A DNA stretch of 64,000 nucleotides, from NCBI GenBank assembly GCA_015061955.1, contig SUVO01000007.1, forward strand, positions 1-64,000. Direction: 5' to 3'. The stretch is from Verrucomicrobiaceae bacterium. GTDB lineage: Bacteria > Verrucomicrobiota > Verrucomicrobiia > Opitutales > Intestinicryptomonadaceae. Numbering within the stretch: position 1 is the first letter of the stretch; every line of letters starts with the position of its first letter. A model generated the notes under the pieces. The model did no database searches, was not told the DNA's origin, and saw only the letters and a program-made list of their open reading frames with translations. The position numbers were made by a program, and so were the translations under genes. Positions 1 to 8,041 of this stretch are shown piece after piece.

Positions 1-170
1 TTTTTTATTAAATAAACTCATCAAAGAAAACGTTTTGCCCTCCATTTTGGTTTTAGCTTCGACTGCAGTGCGTAGCACAGCAACGCTCGCTAAAACGCAA
101 AAGCATCGGGACAATCTCGCACGTTTTTTTATTACTGTTTCCTATGTTGGTTCTAATCTATTTTTATAAT
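1..170 (+). repeat. Intergenic repeat element R1, right-hand part
   Basis: Bases 1-31 (terminator T-tract plus inner right arm) are the same as 31752-31782, so this is the right half of the element seen complete at 31681-31873; its terminator and left arm must lie upstream of the window. It holds a type-B cassette: hairpin GTGC-GTA-GCAC at 68-78, enclosed by the longer pair GTTTTAGC / GCTAAAAC. A conserved tail follows (TCTCGCACGTTTT near 115, then TTTCCTATGTTGGTTCTAAT at 138-157, ending in TATAAT at 165-170). A TTGACT at 170-175 may be the -35 of the next gene. No coding content is seen. Confidence 0.8.
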
Positions 171-208
171 TGACTTTTGTTAGTGGGAAGGTAGCTTAAC
201 GTGTCGTT

Positions 209-1420
209 ATGAAAAAGTTTGTTTTATTCTTTTATATAGTGTGCATATATTCGTTTATTAACGCATTTGAATGTAAACCACCTGTTGTAAAAGAGGTCGT
301 TGATGGTGTTGTAAAAGGAGAAGATTTTACTGCAAAAATAAGGCGTTTCGATACAAACTTTAAAGGTGAAAATGGTTATTGTTATGTTCAATCTCGCATG
401 GCTTTTTCTCCTGAAGGCAAAGGCATTTTTACATGTTCATCGCTCGCATTAAATGGCATGGACGTTTACAGTGGTTTATTTTATTCGCTATCGAATGATT
501 TTGGAAAAACATGGGAAAGTTTTAAATCAAGCTCTACTATTAAACGTTATAAAAAACCAGACAATTCGGAGCAGATGTTTTTAGATGCAAGTCCTGTCTA
601 TCACAAAAAAACGGGCAAATTTTTAATATTTGGTGCTTCTATTTCGTATACAGGCAAAAAACACAAATCTAATCATCAAGTTACATATAGCGTTTTTGAT
701 GAATCTGTAAACGATTTTAAAACTCAAAAAATATTAAAATTACCTTACAAAATATGTAGTGCAGGTTGTGTGCAAGTTCATATTCAGGAAGATGGTTCTA
801 TTTTATTGCCTGTTTCAGTAAAAGACAATCCGAAAGATTTAACAAGTGTGGTCGTTGTTAAATGTTCATTTGATGGCGAAGAAATTAAGGTTTTAGAAGT
901 CGGCAAAAAAATAACTCACAATGTTCGTAGAGGAGTTTATGAACCTTCTATTATAAAGTCGGGCAAAGAATATTTTTTGTCGCTTCGCAACGACAAAACT
1001 GGTTTTATTGCTCGTAGTAATGACGGCTTAAATTATCAAGAAAAAGTTGCATTGCGTTTTGACGACGGTTCGCTTGTGGGCAATTACAACACGCAGACTC
1101 ACTGGCTTGAAAATGCGGGAAAGATATATCTTGTTTATACTCGAAGTGGAGCAAATAACGATCATGTCTTTCGTCATAGGGCTCCATTGTTTGTTGCCGA
1201 AGTCGACAAGCAAACACTACTTGTAAAGCGTTCTACCGAACGTGCAATTACAGCTAATCGAGGCGCCAGAATGGGAAATTTTGGTTGCATAGAAATTCAG
1301 CCTAAACGTTGGGCAGTTATTACATCGGAGTGGATGCAAGGCAAAGGTGGTTGGCGTGGTGTTATGAAATATGGTGCAAATAATTCAATTTATATGACAG
1401 AAATTCAATTTGATAAATAA
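209..1420 (+). CDS. Secreted sialidase-like (BNR/Asp-box) protein
   Basis: 403 residues with an N-terminal signal peptide (hydrophobic residues about 4-18), so exported. An Asp-box SNDFGKTWES lies near residue 100 and a degenerate one, SNDGLNYQE, near 270. Further beta-propeller-like stretches follow (QTHWLENAGKIYLVYTRSG; ARMGNFGCIEIQPKRW). This layout fits exo-alpha-sialidase or BNR-repeat families that remove terminal sugars from glycans. I do not see a clear FRIP motif, so sialidase activity is inferred, not shown; another six-bladed-propeller hydrolase is possible. The next gene starts 11 bases after the stop and is also secreted, so the two probably form a glycan-degrading operon. Confidence 0.65.
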   Translation: MKKFVLFFYIVCIYSFINAFECKPPVVKEVVDGVVKGEDFTAKIRRFDTNFKGENGYCYVQSRMAFSPEGKGIFTCSSLALNGMDVYSGLFYSLSNDFGKTWESFKSSSTIKRYKKPDNSEQMFLDASPVYHKKTGKFLIFGASISYTGKKHKSNHQVTYSVFDESVNDFKTQKILKLPYKICSAGCVQVHIQEDGSILLPVSVKDNPKDLTSVVVVKCSFDGEEIKVLEVGKKITHNVRRGVYEPSIIKSGKEYFLSLRNDKTGFIARSNDGLNYQEKVALRFDDGSLVGNYNTQTHWLENAGKIYLVYTRSGANNDHVFRHRAPLFVAEVDKQTLLVKRSTERAITANRGARMGNFGCIEIQPKRWAVITSEWMQGKGGWRGVMKYGANNSIYMTEIQFDK

Positions 1421-1430
1421 AGGAAGTTAT

Positions 1431-3230
1431 ATGAAAAGAGCATGGTATATATTATTAAGTTTATTAATTTGCGTTGGTGGGTTTGCTAAATCGCAAGTAA
1501 ATATAATTTTTGAAAACAACGACAAATCAAAAGTAGAAAAATTGTATAAACTTGAAACTATGCCAGATGGTGCACAGCGTCTGACAATTCCAGTTTGCGA
1601 TATTGAGCGTGGGATTAAGAAAGTTTCGGTTATTTCTGACGATTACCAAGCCAACAAAGGAGAAGATGGTTATTTTATTATGCCTGCTCTTATGGGGAAT
1701 CAGATTTTCTTCAAGTTCGACAACAGTAAATACCAATGTCATCAACTTCAAATGCCATTTTGGGGAGCAAAAACGCCCAAAGGTACCTATGTTGCAATCG
1801 CCAAAGGTTTAGAATTAGAATATACTCTTGTTGCTGAAACAAAAAATGGACTTCATAAAATGTATCCTCGCTACGACATTGATAAAATTGATTTCGACCC
1901 ATACGAAGATATTGTTATCGACTTTTATGACTTAGGTAAAAAAGCCACATACGTTGATATGGCAAAAGTCTATCGCAAATATCAGTTAGACAGGGGCGAA
2001 GTTAAGCCATTGCGTGAGCGTGTAAAAAATAATCCGACATTAAAATATTCTGTTGAATCGCCATTTGTACGTGTAAAACTTGCACATAATAAGCACCCGA
2101 AAGGAATAGGTGGTTTCAATTCGCCAAAGTGGGATAAAATTACACCAGAGTTGCACGTTGCTCATACTTTTGATAGTTTTATAGACATAATGCGTAAAAT
2201 GTATCAAGCCGGTGTAAAAGAAGCTGATATGTGTTTTGTTGGTTGGCAGGTTGGTGGTTTCGACGGTTATTTCCCCGACTTATTTCCAGTAGAAGAACGT
2301 CTTGGTGGCGAAGCAAAGATGCGTGAAGCTGTAAAGATTGGCAAAGAACTTGGGTATCATATGACAACCCATATAAACAATCACAATATGTATAAACGTG
2401 CAAAGGGCTGGAGCGATGAATTTGTATCGAAAAATCGCAAAGGCGAGCCACGCACTTATGTTTATTGGCCAGGTGGACAAGCGTATCATACATGTTTCCA
2501 GACAATTTGCGATCGTTATATGGACAAGGATATTGCAAAGCTCAAAGATATGGGTATGAATGCGCCTCAGCATGTTGACGTAACATCGGCTATACGTCCA
2601 TCTCCATGTTGCGATGCTCTTCATCCAAATAATCGCAAACAGCAAGCGCAACATCAAATACGCTTGGGCGAAAAATATCGCAAAAATTTTGGTGGCTTTA
2701 CATCGGAAGCAGGTTTTGATCATTGTGCAAAAGTTCTCGATTATGCGCTCTATACAAGTACAGCATCAAAGGGTAAAGCTTTTGTTGAAGCAACCGAAAA
2801 GCGTTTGAAACGTAAAATGAACAATCCACCTATGGTTGAATTTGAAATTTTGCCATTGTGGCAGATTGTGTATCATGGCATAATCTTGAGTAATGTTGAT
2901 TGGTATACAATAGATTGCTATCTAAAACCAAAGGGACACAAATTGCGTCTGAAGTTTATCGAGTGTGGTGGGCGTCCAACTTTCTATTGGACAAAATATA
3001 AAAAGCAATCTGACATAGATGGCATTGCCGAAGCCTATCGTGAGTATGTACCAATGCGTTATTTGCAGTATGAGTTCATGGATAGGCACGAAGAAATTGC
3101 AAAAAATGTTTTCTTAACAGGATATTCTGATGGTAGTGAAGTTGTTGTAAACTACACCAAAAAGCCTTTTGAATATAAAGGTCAAGTTGTTGAAGCTCGC
3201 GATTATAGATTGTTTAAGCCTTCAAAATAA
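1431..3230 (+). CDS. Secreted glycosidase-like TIM-barrel protein, family uncertain
   Basis: 599 residues from the ATG at 1431, preceded by AGGAAG at 1421-1426; a TTG at 1410 would overlap the previous gene and is less likely. Signal peptide MKRAWYILLSLLICVGG. The N-terminal third looks like a beta-sandwich. The centre has barrel-like segments with conserved acidic and aromatic residues (ADMCFVGWQVGGFDGYFPD; MTTHINNHNMY; FGGFTSEAGFDH). This resembles DUF5696-type or GH101-like putative glycosidases, but I cannot fix a family or the catalytic pair. It follows the sialidase-like gene by 10 bases and ends before an intrinsic terminator. A role in host or dietary glycan use is inference. Confidence 0.55.
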   Translation: MKRAWYILLSLLICVGGFAKSQVNIIFENNDKSKVEKLYKLETMPDGAQRLTIPVCDIERGIKKVSVISDDYQANKGEDGYFIMPALMGNQIFFKFDNSKYQCHQLQMPFWGAKTPKGTYVAIAKGLELEYTLVAETKNGLHKMYPRYDIDKIDFDPYEDIVIDFYDLGKKATYVDMAKVYRKYQLDRGEVKPLRERVKNNPTLKYSVESPFVRVKLAHNKHPKGIGGFNSPKWDKITPELHVAHTFDSFIDIMRKMYQAGVKEADMCFVGWQVGGFDGYFPDLFPVEERLGGEAKMREAVKIGKELGYHMTTHINNHNMYKRAKGWSDEFVSKNRKGEPRTYVYWPGGQAYHTCFQTICDRYMDKDIAKLKDMGMNAPQHVDVTSAIRPSPCCDALHPNNRKQQAQHQIRLGEKYRKNFGGFTSEAGFDHCAKVLDYALYTSTASKGKAFVEATEKRLKRKMNNPPMVEFEILPLWQIVYHGIILSNVDWYTIDCYLKPKGHKLRLKFIECGGRPTFYWTKYKKQSDIDGIAEAYREYVPMRYLQYEFMDRHEEIAKNVFLTGYSDGSEVVVNYTKKPFEYKGQVVEARDYRLFKPSK

Positions 3231-3253
3231 AATTGAATATAGGATGCTTTTTG

Positions 3254-3286
3254 TGACGTTAGTTTGTTGCTAACGTCATTTTTTTT
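3254..3286 (+). terminator. Intrinsic terminator after the glycosidase-like gene
   Basis: Perfect 9-bp stem TGACGTTAG / CTAACGTCA with a 7-base loop, followed by eight T. It separates the glycan genes from the B12 island. Confidence 0.85.
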
Positions 3287-3362
3287 ATTGACTTTTGTTT
3301 TTTGTAGTAGTTTTCTTGTGTTGTTCTTTTAAATGGGCTATGCCCAAAATATAATTGCGATG

Positions 3363-3531
3363 TTTTTTGCCAAACGGAAGTTCCGTGAAGTATTTTTATG
3401 CTAATTCGGACGCTGTCGCGCATCTGTAATTCCTGAAAGAGCATTCATCTTGCCACTGTCAAATTCGACGGGAAGGTGTGAGTGCTGGATTTCATAAATC
3501 CTATATGGATAAGCCAGAAGACGTGGTAAAA
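3363..3531 (+). promoter_or_regulatory. Cobalamin riboswitch 1
   Basis: The B12 box AGCCAGAAGAC is at 3512-3522, preceded by the conserved core parts CTGTAAT (3424), GCCACTG (3452) and GGGAAGGTG (3470). A closing P1 stem can be drawn between TTTTTGCC (3364-3371) and GGTAAAAA (3524-3531). Adenosyl- or methylcobalamin binding is expected to repress the downstream genes. The stretch 3532-3696 carries the expression platform, including CTTGCCTGCGAAGTTCTCG and a distal AACACG / CGTGTT pair, and ends with AAGGAG just before the next start. Target: the PEP-CTERM gene and BtuB-like receptor that follow. Confidence 0.93.
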
Positions 3532-3696
3532 AGCCTTGCCTGCGAAGTTCTCGCGTAAAAGAAGTTCGAGGTGCATTAGTGAGTTTTTTTAACACGTTTA
3601 TTTAGGGTTGTTGTGCGTGTTTTATAGAAATCTCCTTAATTGCGTTTTGCACTCTTTTTGTAAGAACTTTGCAAAACAAATCAATAAGGAGATAAT

Positions 3697-4644
3697 ATGA
3701 AAAGTAAAAATATAGTTGTCGCGTTAACGACATTATTTGCATTAACTACGTTGAATGCGTCTACTGGTGTGTTCGATTTTGAAACGCTTTCAGGAGATGC
3801 TCAAGCGTGGATTGAAGGCGAAGGCAATGGTAATACTTGTACTCAAGCCACACCTCATTGGTTAGATTGGGGTACATACGGTGGTATGACTTGGAATACT
3901 ACATCTAATACTGGAATTAATGGGTATCTTACATCGGGTGGTTTTCTTGGTGGAGTAATATCTAATTCTAAATCAAATACAGGCAGTGATTATTCTTCCG
4001 ACCTCAATACAGTCGCTGGTGGGGGTTCTGGTGGAAGCTCTAACTATGCTATGATGTTCCTAATGGAAATGGTATCTGAACAAGTTGTACCTACAACAGA
4101 AGTTATAAATGGTATTACGTTTGATACTGTTTATCGCTCAGGTAGAACACAAGTTGCATCTCAATCATTCCTTTTAGATGCAGGACAGGATGCTTTGAAA
4201 TTTACATCAATAGATTTATGTCTGAATGTTTACACAAATAATGGTTTGTTAAATGGTGATAGTTTTCAAACTGGTGGAACGTTAACAGATACTCCTAATA
4301 GTTTTTATTCTGTACGCATTTATGGTGTAGATGAAAATATGCAAGTTATAACCGACAATTATGTCGACCACTTCTTAGCATATAACAATGGCGAAGATAT
4401 ATTGCTTCAGAATACTTGGGAAAGTGTTTCGTTAAATTCTTTAAATAATGGCGAAGCAGTTTATGGATTAAGTTTTGAAGTTATGACCAACTTCGGTACT
4501 CAGTGGGGCATGACTCCTTCTGCGATGGTTGCAGTAGACAACATTACATATACAACTGCTGTTCCAGAACCAGCAGAGTGGGCTACTATCTTTGGGGGTA
4601 TTGCATTAGCTTTTGTAGTTTTAAGAAACCGAGTTAAAAAATAA
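3697..4644 (+). CDS. PEP-CTERM surface protein, B12-riboswitch controlled (DUF4465-like)
   Basis: 315 residues; signal peptide (residues 1-21), then a secreted all-beta-looking domain (GGGSGGSSNYAMMF; FYSVRIYGVDENMQV; TPSAMVAVDNITY) whose pattern resembles DUF4465-type surface proteins. The C-terminus is a PEP-CTERM sorting signal: VPEPAEW, a hydrophobic helix, then a basic tail RNRVKK, so it is expected to be processed by an exosortase (none in this window). RBS AAGGAG sits 7 bases before the ATG. It is the first gene after riboswitch 1 and directly precedes a TonB-dependent receptor. A role in binding or handing over corrinoids at the surface, as BtuG/BtuH do in Bacteroides, is inference from context. 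Confidence 0.75.
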   Translation: MKSKNIVVALTTLFALTTLNASTGVFDFETLSGDAQAWIEGEGNGNTCTQATPHWLDWGTYGGMTWNTTSNTGINGYLTSGGFLGGVISNSKSNTGSDYSSDLNTVAGGGSGGSSNYAMMFLMEMVSEQVVPTTEVINGITFDTVYRSGRTQVASQSFLLDAGQDALKFTSIDLCLNVYTNNGLLNGDSFQTGGTLTDTPNSFYSVRIYGVDENMQVITDNYVDHFLAYNNGEDILLQNTWESVSLNSLNNGEAVYGLSFEVMTNFGTQWGMTPSAMVAVDNITYTTAVPEPAEWATIFGGIALAFVVLRNRVKK

Positions 4645-4650
4645 ACCAGA

Positions 4651-4681
4651 TACGGAACGTTCGGTAAACGGGCGTTCCGTA
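4651..4681 (+). promoter_or_regulatory. Intercistronic hairpin without T-tract
   Basis: Stem TACGGAACG / CGTTCCGTA, 9 bp with a 13-base loop, 10 bases before the receptor ATG. There is no T-run, so it is more likely an RNA-stability or processing structure that sets the ratio of the abundant surface protein to the receptor than a terminator. Confidence 0.6.
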
Positions 4682-4691
4682 CACTATTGTT

Positions 4692-6722
4692 ATGAAAATT
4701 TTTTTAACGTTTGTTTTTGTAATTGCATTTGCTTGTTCTTATGCAAACGAAAATAATTCAGCTGTCGAAGGAATTTTAGATGATGTCGAAGTTGTTGAAT
4801 CACGCTTTGATGAAATGCAATTAGCATTGCCAAACAACGCTACTTTTATTACTTCGCAAGAGATATCTGAAAATGGGATAAATAGCGTGCCTGAAATTTT
4901 GTCGCAGAAAACTACAATCAGAGCTTTGACATATTCGGGAAATCCAAACGATGCCAATTTGTCGATGCGTGGTTTTGGCGAAAATTGCCAGTTGCGTGTT
5001 GCCATTGTTGTAGATGGTGTTCGCTATAATAGAGCCGATATGGCTAATATTCCGTGGCTTACTATCCCTATGGGAAACATCGAAAATATAGAACTTTTGC
5101 GAGGTGCCAATAGTGCCAGATATGGTAATAATGCAGTTGCTGGTGTAGTAAGTATTAAAACAAAAGATATTTCTAAAGACGATACTTTAGAAGTTTCGGG
5201 TATGTATGGTTCGTGGGGTACATATTCGGCAAATGCTTATGGTTCAGTTTCGTATGGAGATAGCTTCGCTACCGTAAATGCTCGCAGATATTATACCGAT
5301 GGTTATAGAGATTTCTCGGAGAGCTGGGCAAACAATTATGGTGGAAGTGTTGGTTATTTTATCAACGAAAATAACTCATTCACTTTGAAGGGCGTTTACA
5401 GCGATTCTTATTCGGAATATGCAAATCCTGTTTCGCGTGAAGAAATGAAAAATAATCCACGCCATGCTACAAGTGCAACTACAATTTATGAATGCGAATC
5501 TTATACAGTATCAGCCAACTTTGAACGCGATAGTGCTTTGAGTAAGGGCTTTTCAAATTTATCGGTCAATACGTACGATAGAATAATTTCAAAAGATAGA
5601 ACAAACAATCAATACGATATAACTTTTTCAACCGAATACGAAATCGAAGTTCATCAAGATTGGCGAGCTTACTTTGGTGCAGAAGCACAGTATGCCGATA
5701 TTTCAGTGGAAAAAACAACTAATGCAACTTTCTTAGGGAATAAACTTACCTATATGGGTGAGGATTCTGCAATCGATAGAATAAATTTTGGTTTACACGC
5801 TGGTGCAATTTATAACATAACTGAAAGCCTTTCTGTCGATGCGTGTTTGCGTTTTGATATGGCAAAAACTTCGGCAGATTATATCGAGAAAAAACATAGA
5901 TTGTCGTTTACTGCACCATACTACGAAATTTATACAGATTCTAAAAATTCATATAATGAAGATGTTTGGCAGAAAGGTTTTGCCGGAGGTATTTCGCTCA
6001 ATTATAAAATAGATAAACGCTCGAGTGTTTATGCAAAATTCGATCAGCTTTTCAGATACCCTTCAACCGATGAAATTGCTCTTTATCAAGGTTGGGGTGG
6101 TGCCGCAGATATGATTAAATTTAATCCCGATTTGAAACCAGAAATAGGACAGAATTTTGAAATTGGGTATAAATTTTTAGGCGAAAATCTGACAGTAAAT
6201 TCAAGTATTTATGCCCTGTTTTTACACGATGAAATTATGTATTTCCCATCGCCAACGCCAAATGGAACAACGGTAAACGATAATGTTCCCGATACAATGC
6301 GATTAGGTGCCGATATTTACGCATCGTACGAGATACCTTGGTGTGGTGTGTATAGTGGTCTTTCGCTCATAGATGCTCGCTTTATTGCGGGAAAATTCAA
6401 TGGCAACGATATTCCGTTTGTCCCTCATTTTAATGGTTTTGTTGGTGGTTTTGTGCGTCCACACGAGAGTGTTAAATTAACGGCACAATTCAATTATTCG
6501 GGCAATCAATATCCCATGTCTGATTTATCGAATACCGAGCCTAAAGTGCCATCGTGGTGTACGGTTGATTTGCGTGCAAATGTTAAGTTTTGCGATTACG
6601 CAAACGCTTATTTCGGCGTAGATAACGTGTTTGATGAACGCTATACATTGGCTGCAGTTTATTCAAGTTATTATCCAGCAAATGGAAGAATGTTCAAAGT
6701 AGGTCTAAATTTAAAATTCTAA
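4692..6722 (+). CDS. btuB: TonB-dependent outer-membrane receptor, probable corrinoid transporter (BtuB-like)
   Basis: 676 residues. Signal peptide (1-18), TonB-box-like region (DDVEVVESRFDEM, about 31-43), plug domain (about 45-160, with LSMRGFGENCQLRVAIVVDG and IENIELLRGANSARYGNNA), then a 22-strand-type beta barrel ending in the aromatic terminus FKVGLNLKF. Length and domain order fit BtuB/CirA-family receptors. It is the second gene behind cobalamin riboswitch 1, which makes B12 or another corrinoid the best substrate guess. The TonB/ExbBD energisers and BtuCDF are not in the window. The next gene starts 4 bases after the stop. The symbol is by context and class, not proven orthology. Confidence 0.8.
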   Translation: MKIFLTFVFVIAFACSYANENNSAVEGILDDVEVVESRFDEMQLALPNNATFITSQEISENGINSVPEILSQKTTIRALTYSGNPNDANLSMRGFGENCQLRVAIVVDGVRYNRADMANIPWLTIPMGNIENIELLRGANSARYGNNAVAGVVSIKTKDISKDDTLEVSGMYGSWGTYSANAYGSVSYGDSFATVNARRYYTDGYRDFSESWANNYGGSVGYFINENNSFTLKGVYSDSYSEYANPVSREEMKNNPRHATSATTIYECESYTVSANFERDSALSKGFSNLSVNTYDRIISKDRTNNQYDITFSTEYEIEVHQDWRAYFGAEAQYADISVEKTTNATFLGNKLTYMGEDSAIDRINFGLHAGAIYNITESLSVDACLRFDMAKTSADYIEKKHRLSFTAPYYEIYTDSKNSYNEDVWQKGFAGGISLNYKIDKRSSVYAKFDQLFRYPSTDEIALYQGWGGAADMIKFNPDLKPEIGQNFEIGYKFLGENLTVNSSIYALFLHDEIMYFPSPTPNGTTVNDNVPDTMRLGADIYASYEIPWCGVYSGLSLIDARFIAGKFNGNDIPFVPHFNGFVGGFVRPHESVKLTAQFNYSGNQYPMSDLSNTEPKVPSWCTVDLRANVKFCDYANAYFGVDNVFDERYTLAAVYSSYYPANGRMFKVGLNLKF

Positions 6723-6726
6723 AATT

Positions 6727-7701
6727 ATGAAAAAAATATCAATACTAATAATGTCGGTTGCATCGTTGTATGCACAAGGAAACAACTACTCATATTTTAC
6801 AAAAGATGTCGATTCTTCTTTTGCAGGTAATATTATTGCACCCAATGGAGAAACCATAACGTATATTTCACCTATAAATGCTATCCAATTTGGTGGAAAT
6901 AGTGCGTCGAATGGCAATGTTGCAGTTGCCTACAACAGCTCTGAAATCAAGGCTTGGGCAAGTGGATACTCTAATTACAATGTTGGCACAATAGAAAATA
7001 AAGTCGACGACAAATGGAAAACTCCACAAAATGTCATAGGTGCTATCACAAAAGTTGAGCCTACCGAAAAAGTGTGTACCTTGGGTAATGGTGGGAGCAT
7101 AACGTTGTTTTTTGAAAGTGGAATTTCAAATGGCAATGGCGCTGATTTTGCAGTTTTTGAAAATGGATTTGACGAAAATTATTTAGAGCTTGGTTTTGTT
7201 GAGGTATCGAGTAATGGTGTCGATTTTGTACGTTTCCCAAACTTCTATTTAGGCAACGATAGAGTTTATGAATGGCTTTATATGGGGAATTGTGATGTTC
7301 TTCCAACCGATGTTTATAATTTGGCATCAAAGTACGAGTGTGGTTATGGTCATGGTTTTGATTTACAAGAATTAGTGTATGCTTATGAGTATATCAATAG
7401 TGGCAACTGTTCTTTTGATAGTGAATATGTCGATGCCTTTTTGTTGGCGTATTCAAATATCGATATAAACAATATAAGCCATGTTAGAATAGTTGATGTT
7501 TATGGCGACGGTACAACTACTGATAGCGTTGGTCATGTAATATTCGATCCTACTGGTAATCAGGTAAGTTCCCCTGGGGTAGATTTACAAGGTGTAGCTG
7601 TTTTAAATGTAGCAACAGTTCCAGAGCCATCAGAATGTGCTTTAATTTTAGGATGCGTTGTATTGTTGTTTGGTTTTATAAAACGCAGATTGCACAGATA
7701 A
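6727..7701 (+). CDS. PEP-CTERM cell-surface protein in the B12 island
   Basis: 324 residues; signal peptide (1-16). It has the recognisable surface-protein pattern GGSITLFFESGISNGNGADF, AVFENGF, FVEVSSNGVDFVRFPN and ISHVRIVDVYGDG, followed by a late D-x-x-G-x-x-(V/I)xDP segment. This pattern is common in envelope proteins coded next to B12 receptors. A PEP-CTERM tail closes it: VPEPSE, hydrophobic helix, basic end KRRLHR. It sits between the two TonB receptors, 4 bases after the first and just before riboswitch 2, so it is most likely co-transcribed with receptor 1. Ligand binding is inferred only from context. Confidence 0.72.
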   Translation: MKKISILIMSVASLYAQGNNYSYFTKDVDSSFAGNIIAPNGETITYISPINAIQFGGNSASNGNVAVAYNSSEIKAWASGYSNYNVGTIENKVDDKWKTPQNVIGAITKVEPTEKVCTLGNGGSITLFFESGISNGNGADFAVFENGFDENYLELGFVEVSSNGVDFVRFPNFYLGNDRVYEWLYMGNCDVLPTDVYNLASKYECGYGHGFDLQELVYAYEYINSGNCSFDSEYVDAFLLAYSNIDINNISHVRIVDVYGDGTTTDSVGHVIFDPTGNQVSSPGVDLQGVAVLNVATVPEPSECALILGCVVLLFGFIKRRLHR

Positions 7702-7752
7702 TGTTTGACAAATTTCAATAAATTATAGATTCTTTCCTTGTTCTTTAATTTT

Positions 7753-7911
7753 ACATTCCTTACTCAAACGGAAACCTTGTGAAAATCAAGTGCGGTCTCG
7801 CCGCTGTAATTTTCAAAGACAATCTACTAAGCCACTGTTGAAAAATGGGAAGGCAGATTGTTGCTAAGCTACCTTAGATGAAATGAGCCAGAAGACGTGT
7901 GTGTAGGAAGT
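7753..7911 (+). promoter_or_regulatory. Cobalamin riboswitch 2
   Basis: B12 box AGCCAGAAGAC at 7886-7896, with upstream core elements GGTCTCGCCGCTGTAAT (7794-7810), GCCACTGTTG (7831) and TGGGAAGGC (7846); P1 can form between TTCCT (7756) and AGGAA (7905). A possible promoter TTGACA at 7705-7710 with a weak -10 17 bases on lies just inside the intergenic space, so this unit is probably transcribed separately from the receptor-1 operon. The expression platform (7912-8041) shares a TTCTCG...AAAAG...TTTCG stretch with riboswitch 1. Target: the second TonB receptor. Confidence 0.93.
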
Positions 7912-8041
7912 CCAATAAAATTCTCGAGAAAAGGATTTTCGGACATCTTTTAGTTTTCGCTTACGGGCGTATTTCTGTATAGAAGTTTAAAGGTCTATTT
8001 TCTTGAGGTTAATCCAAATCGAAGTAATGAGGAAAAAGACC

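Noticed and set aside
3401-3595. Minus-strand ORF over riboswitch 1
   Set aside because: The bases are fully explained by the cobalamin aptamer and its platform on the plus strand.
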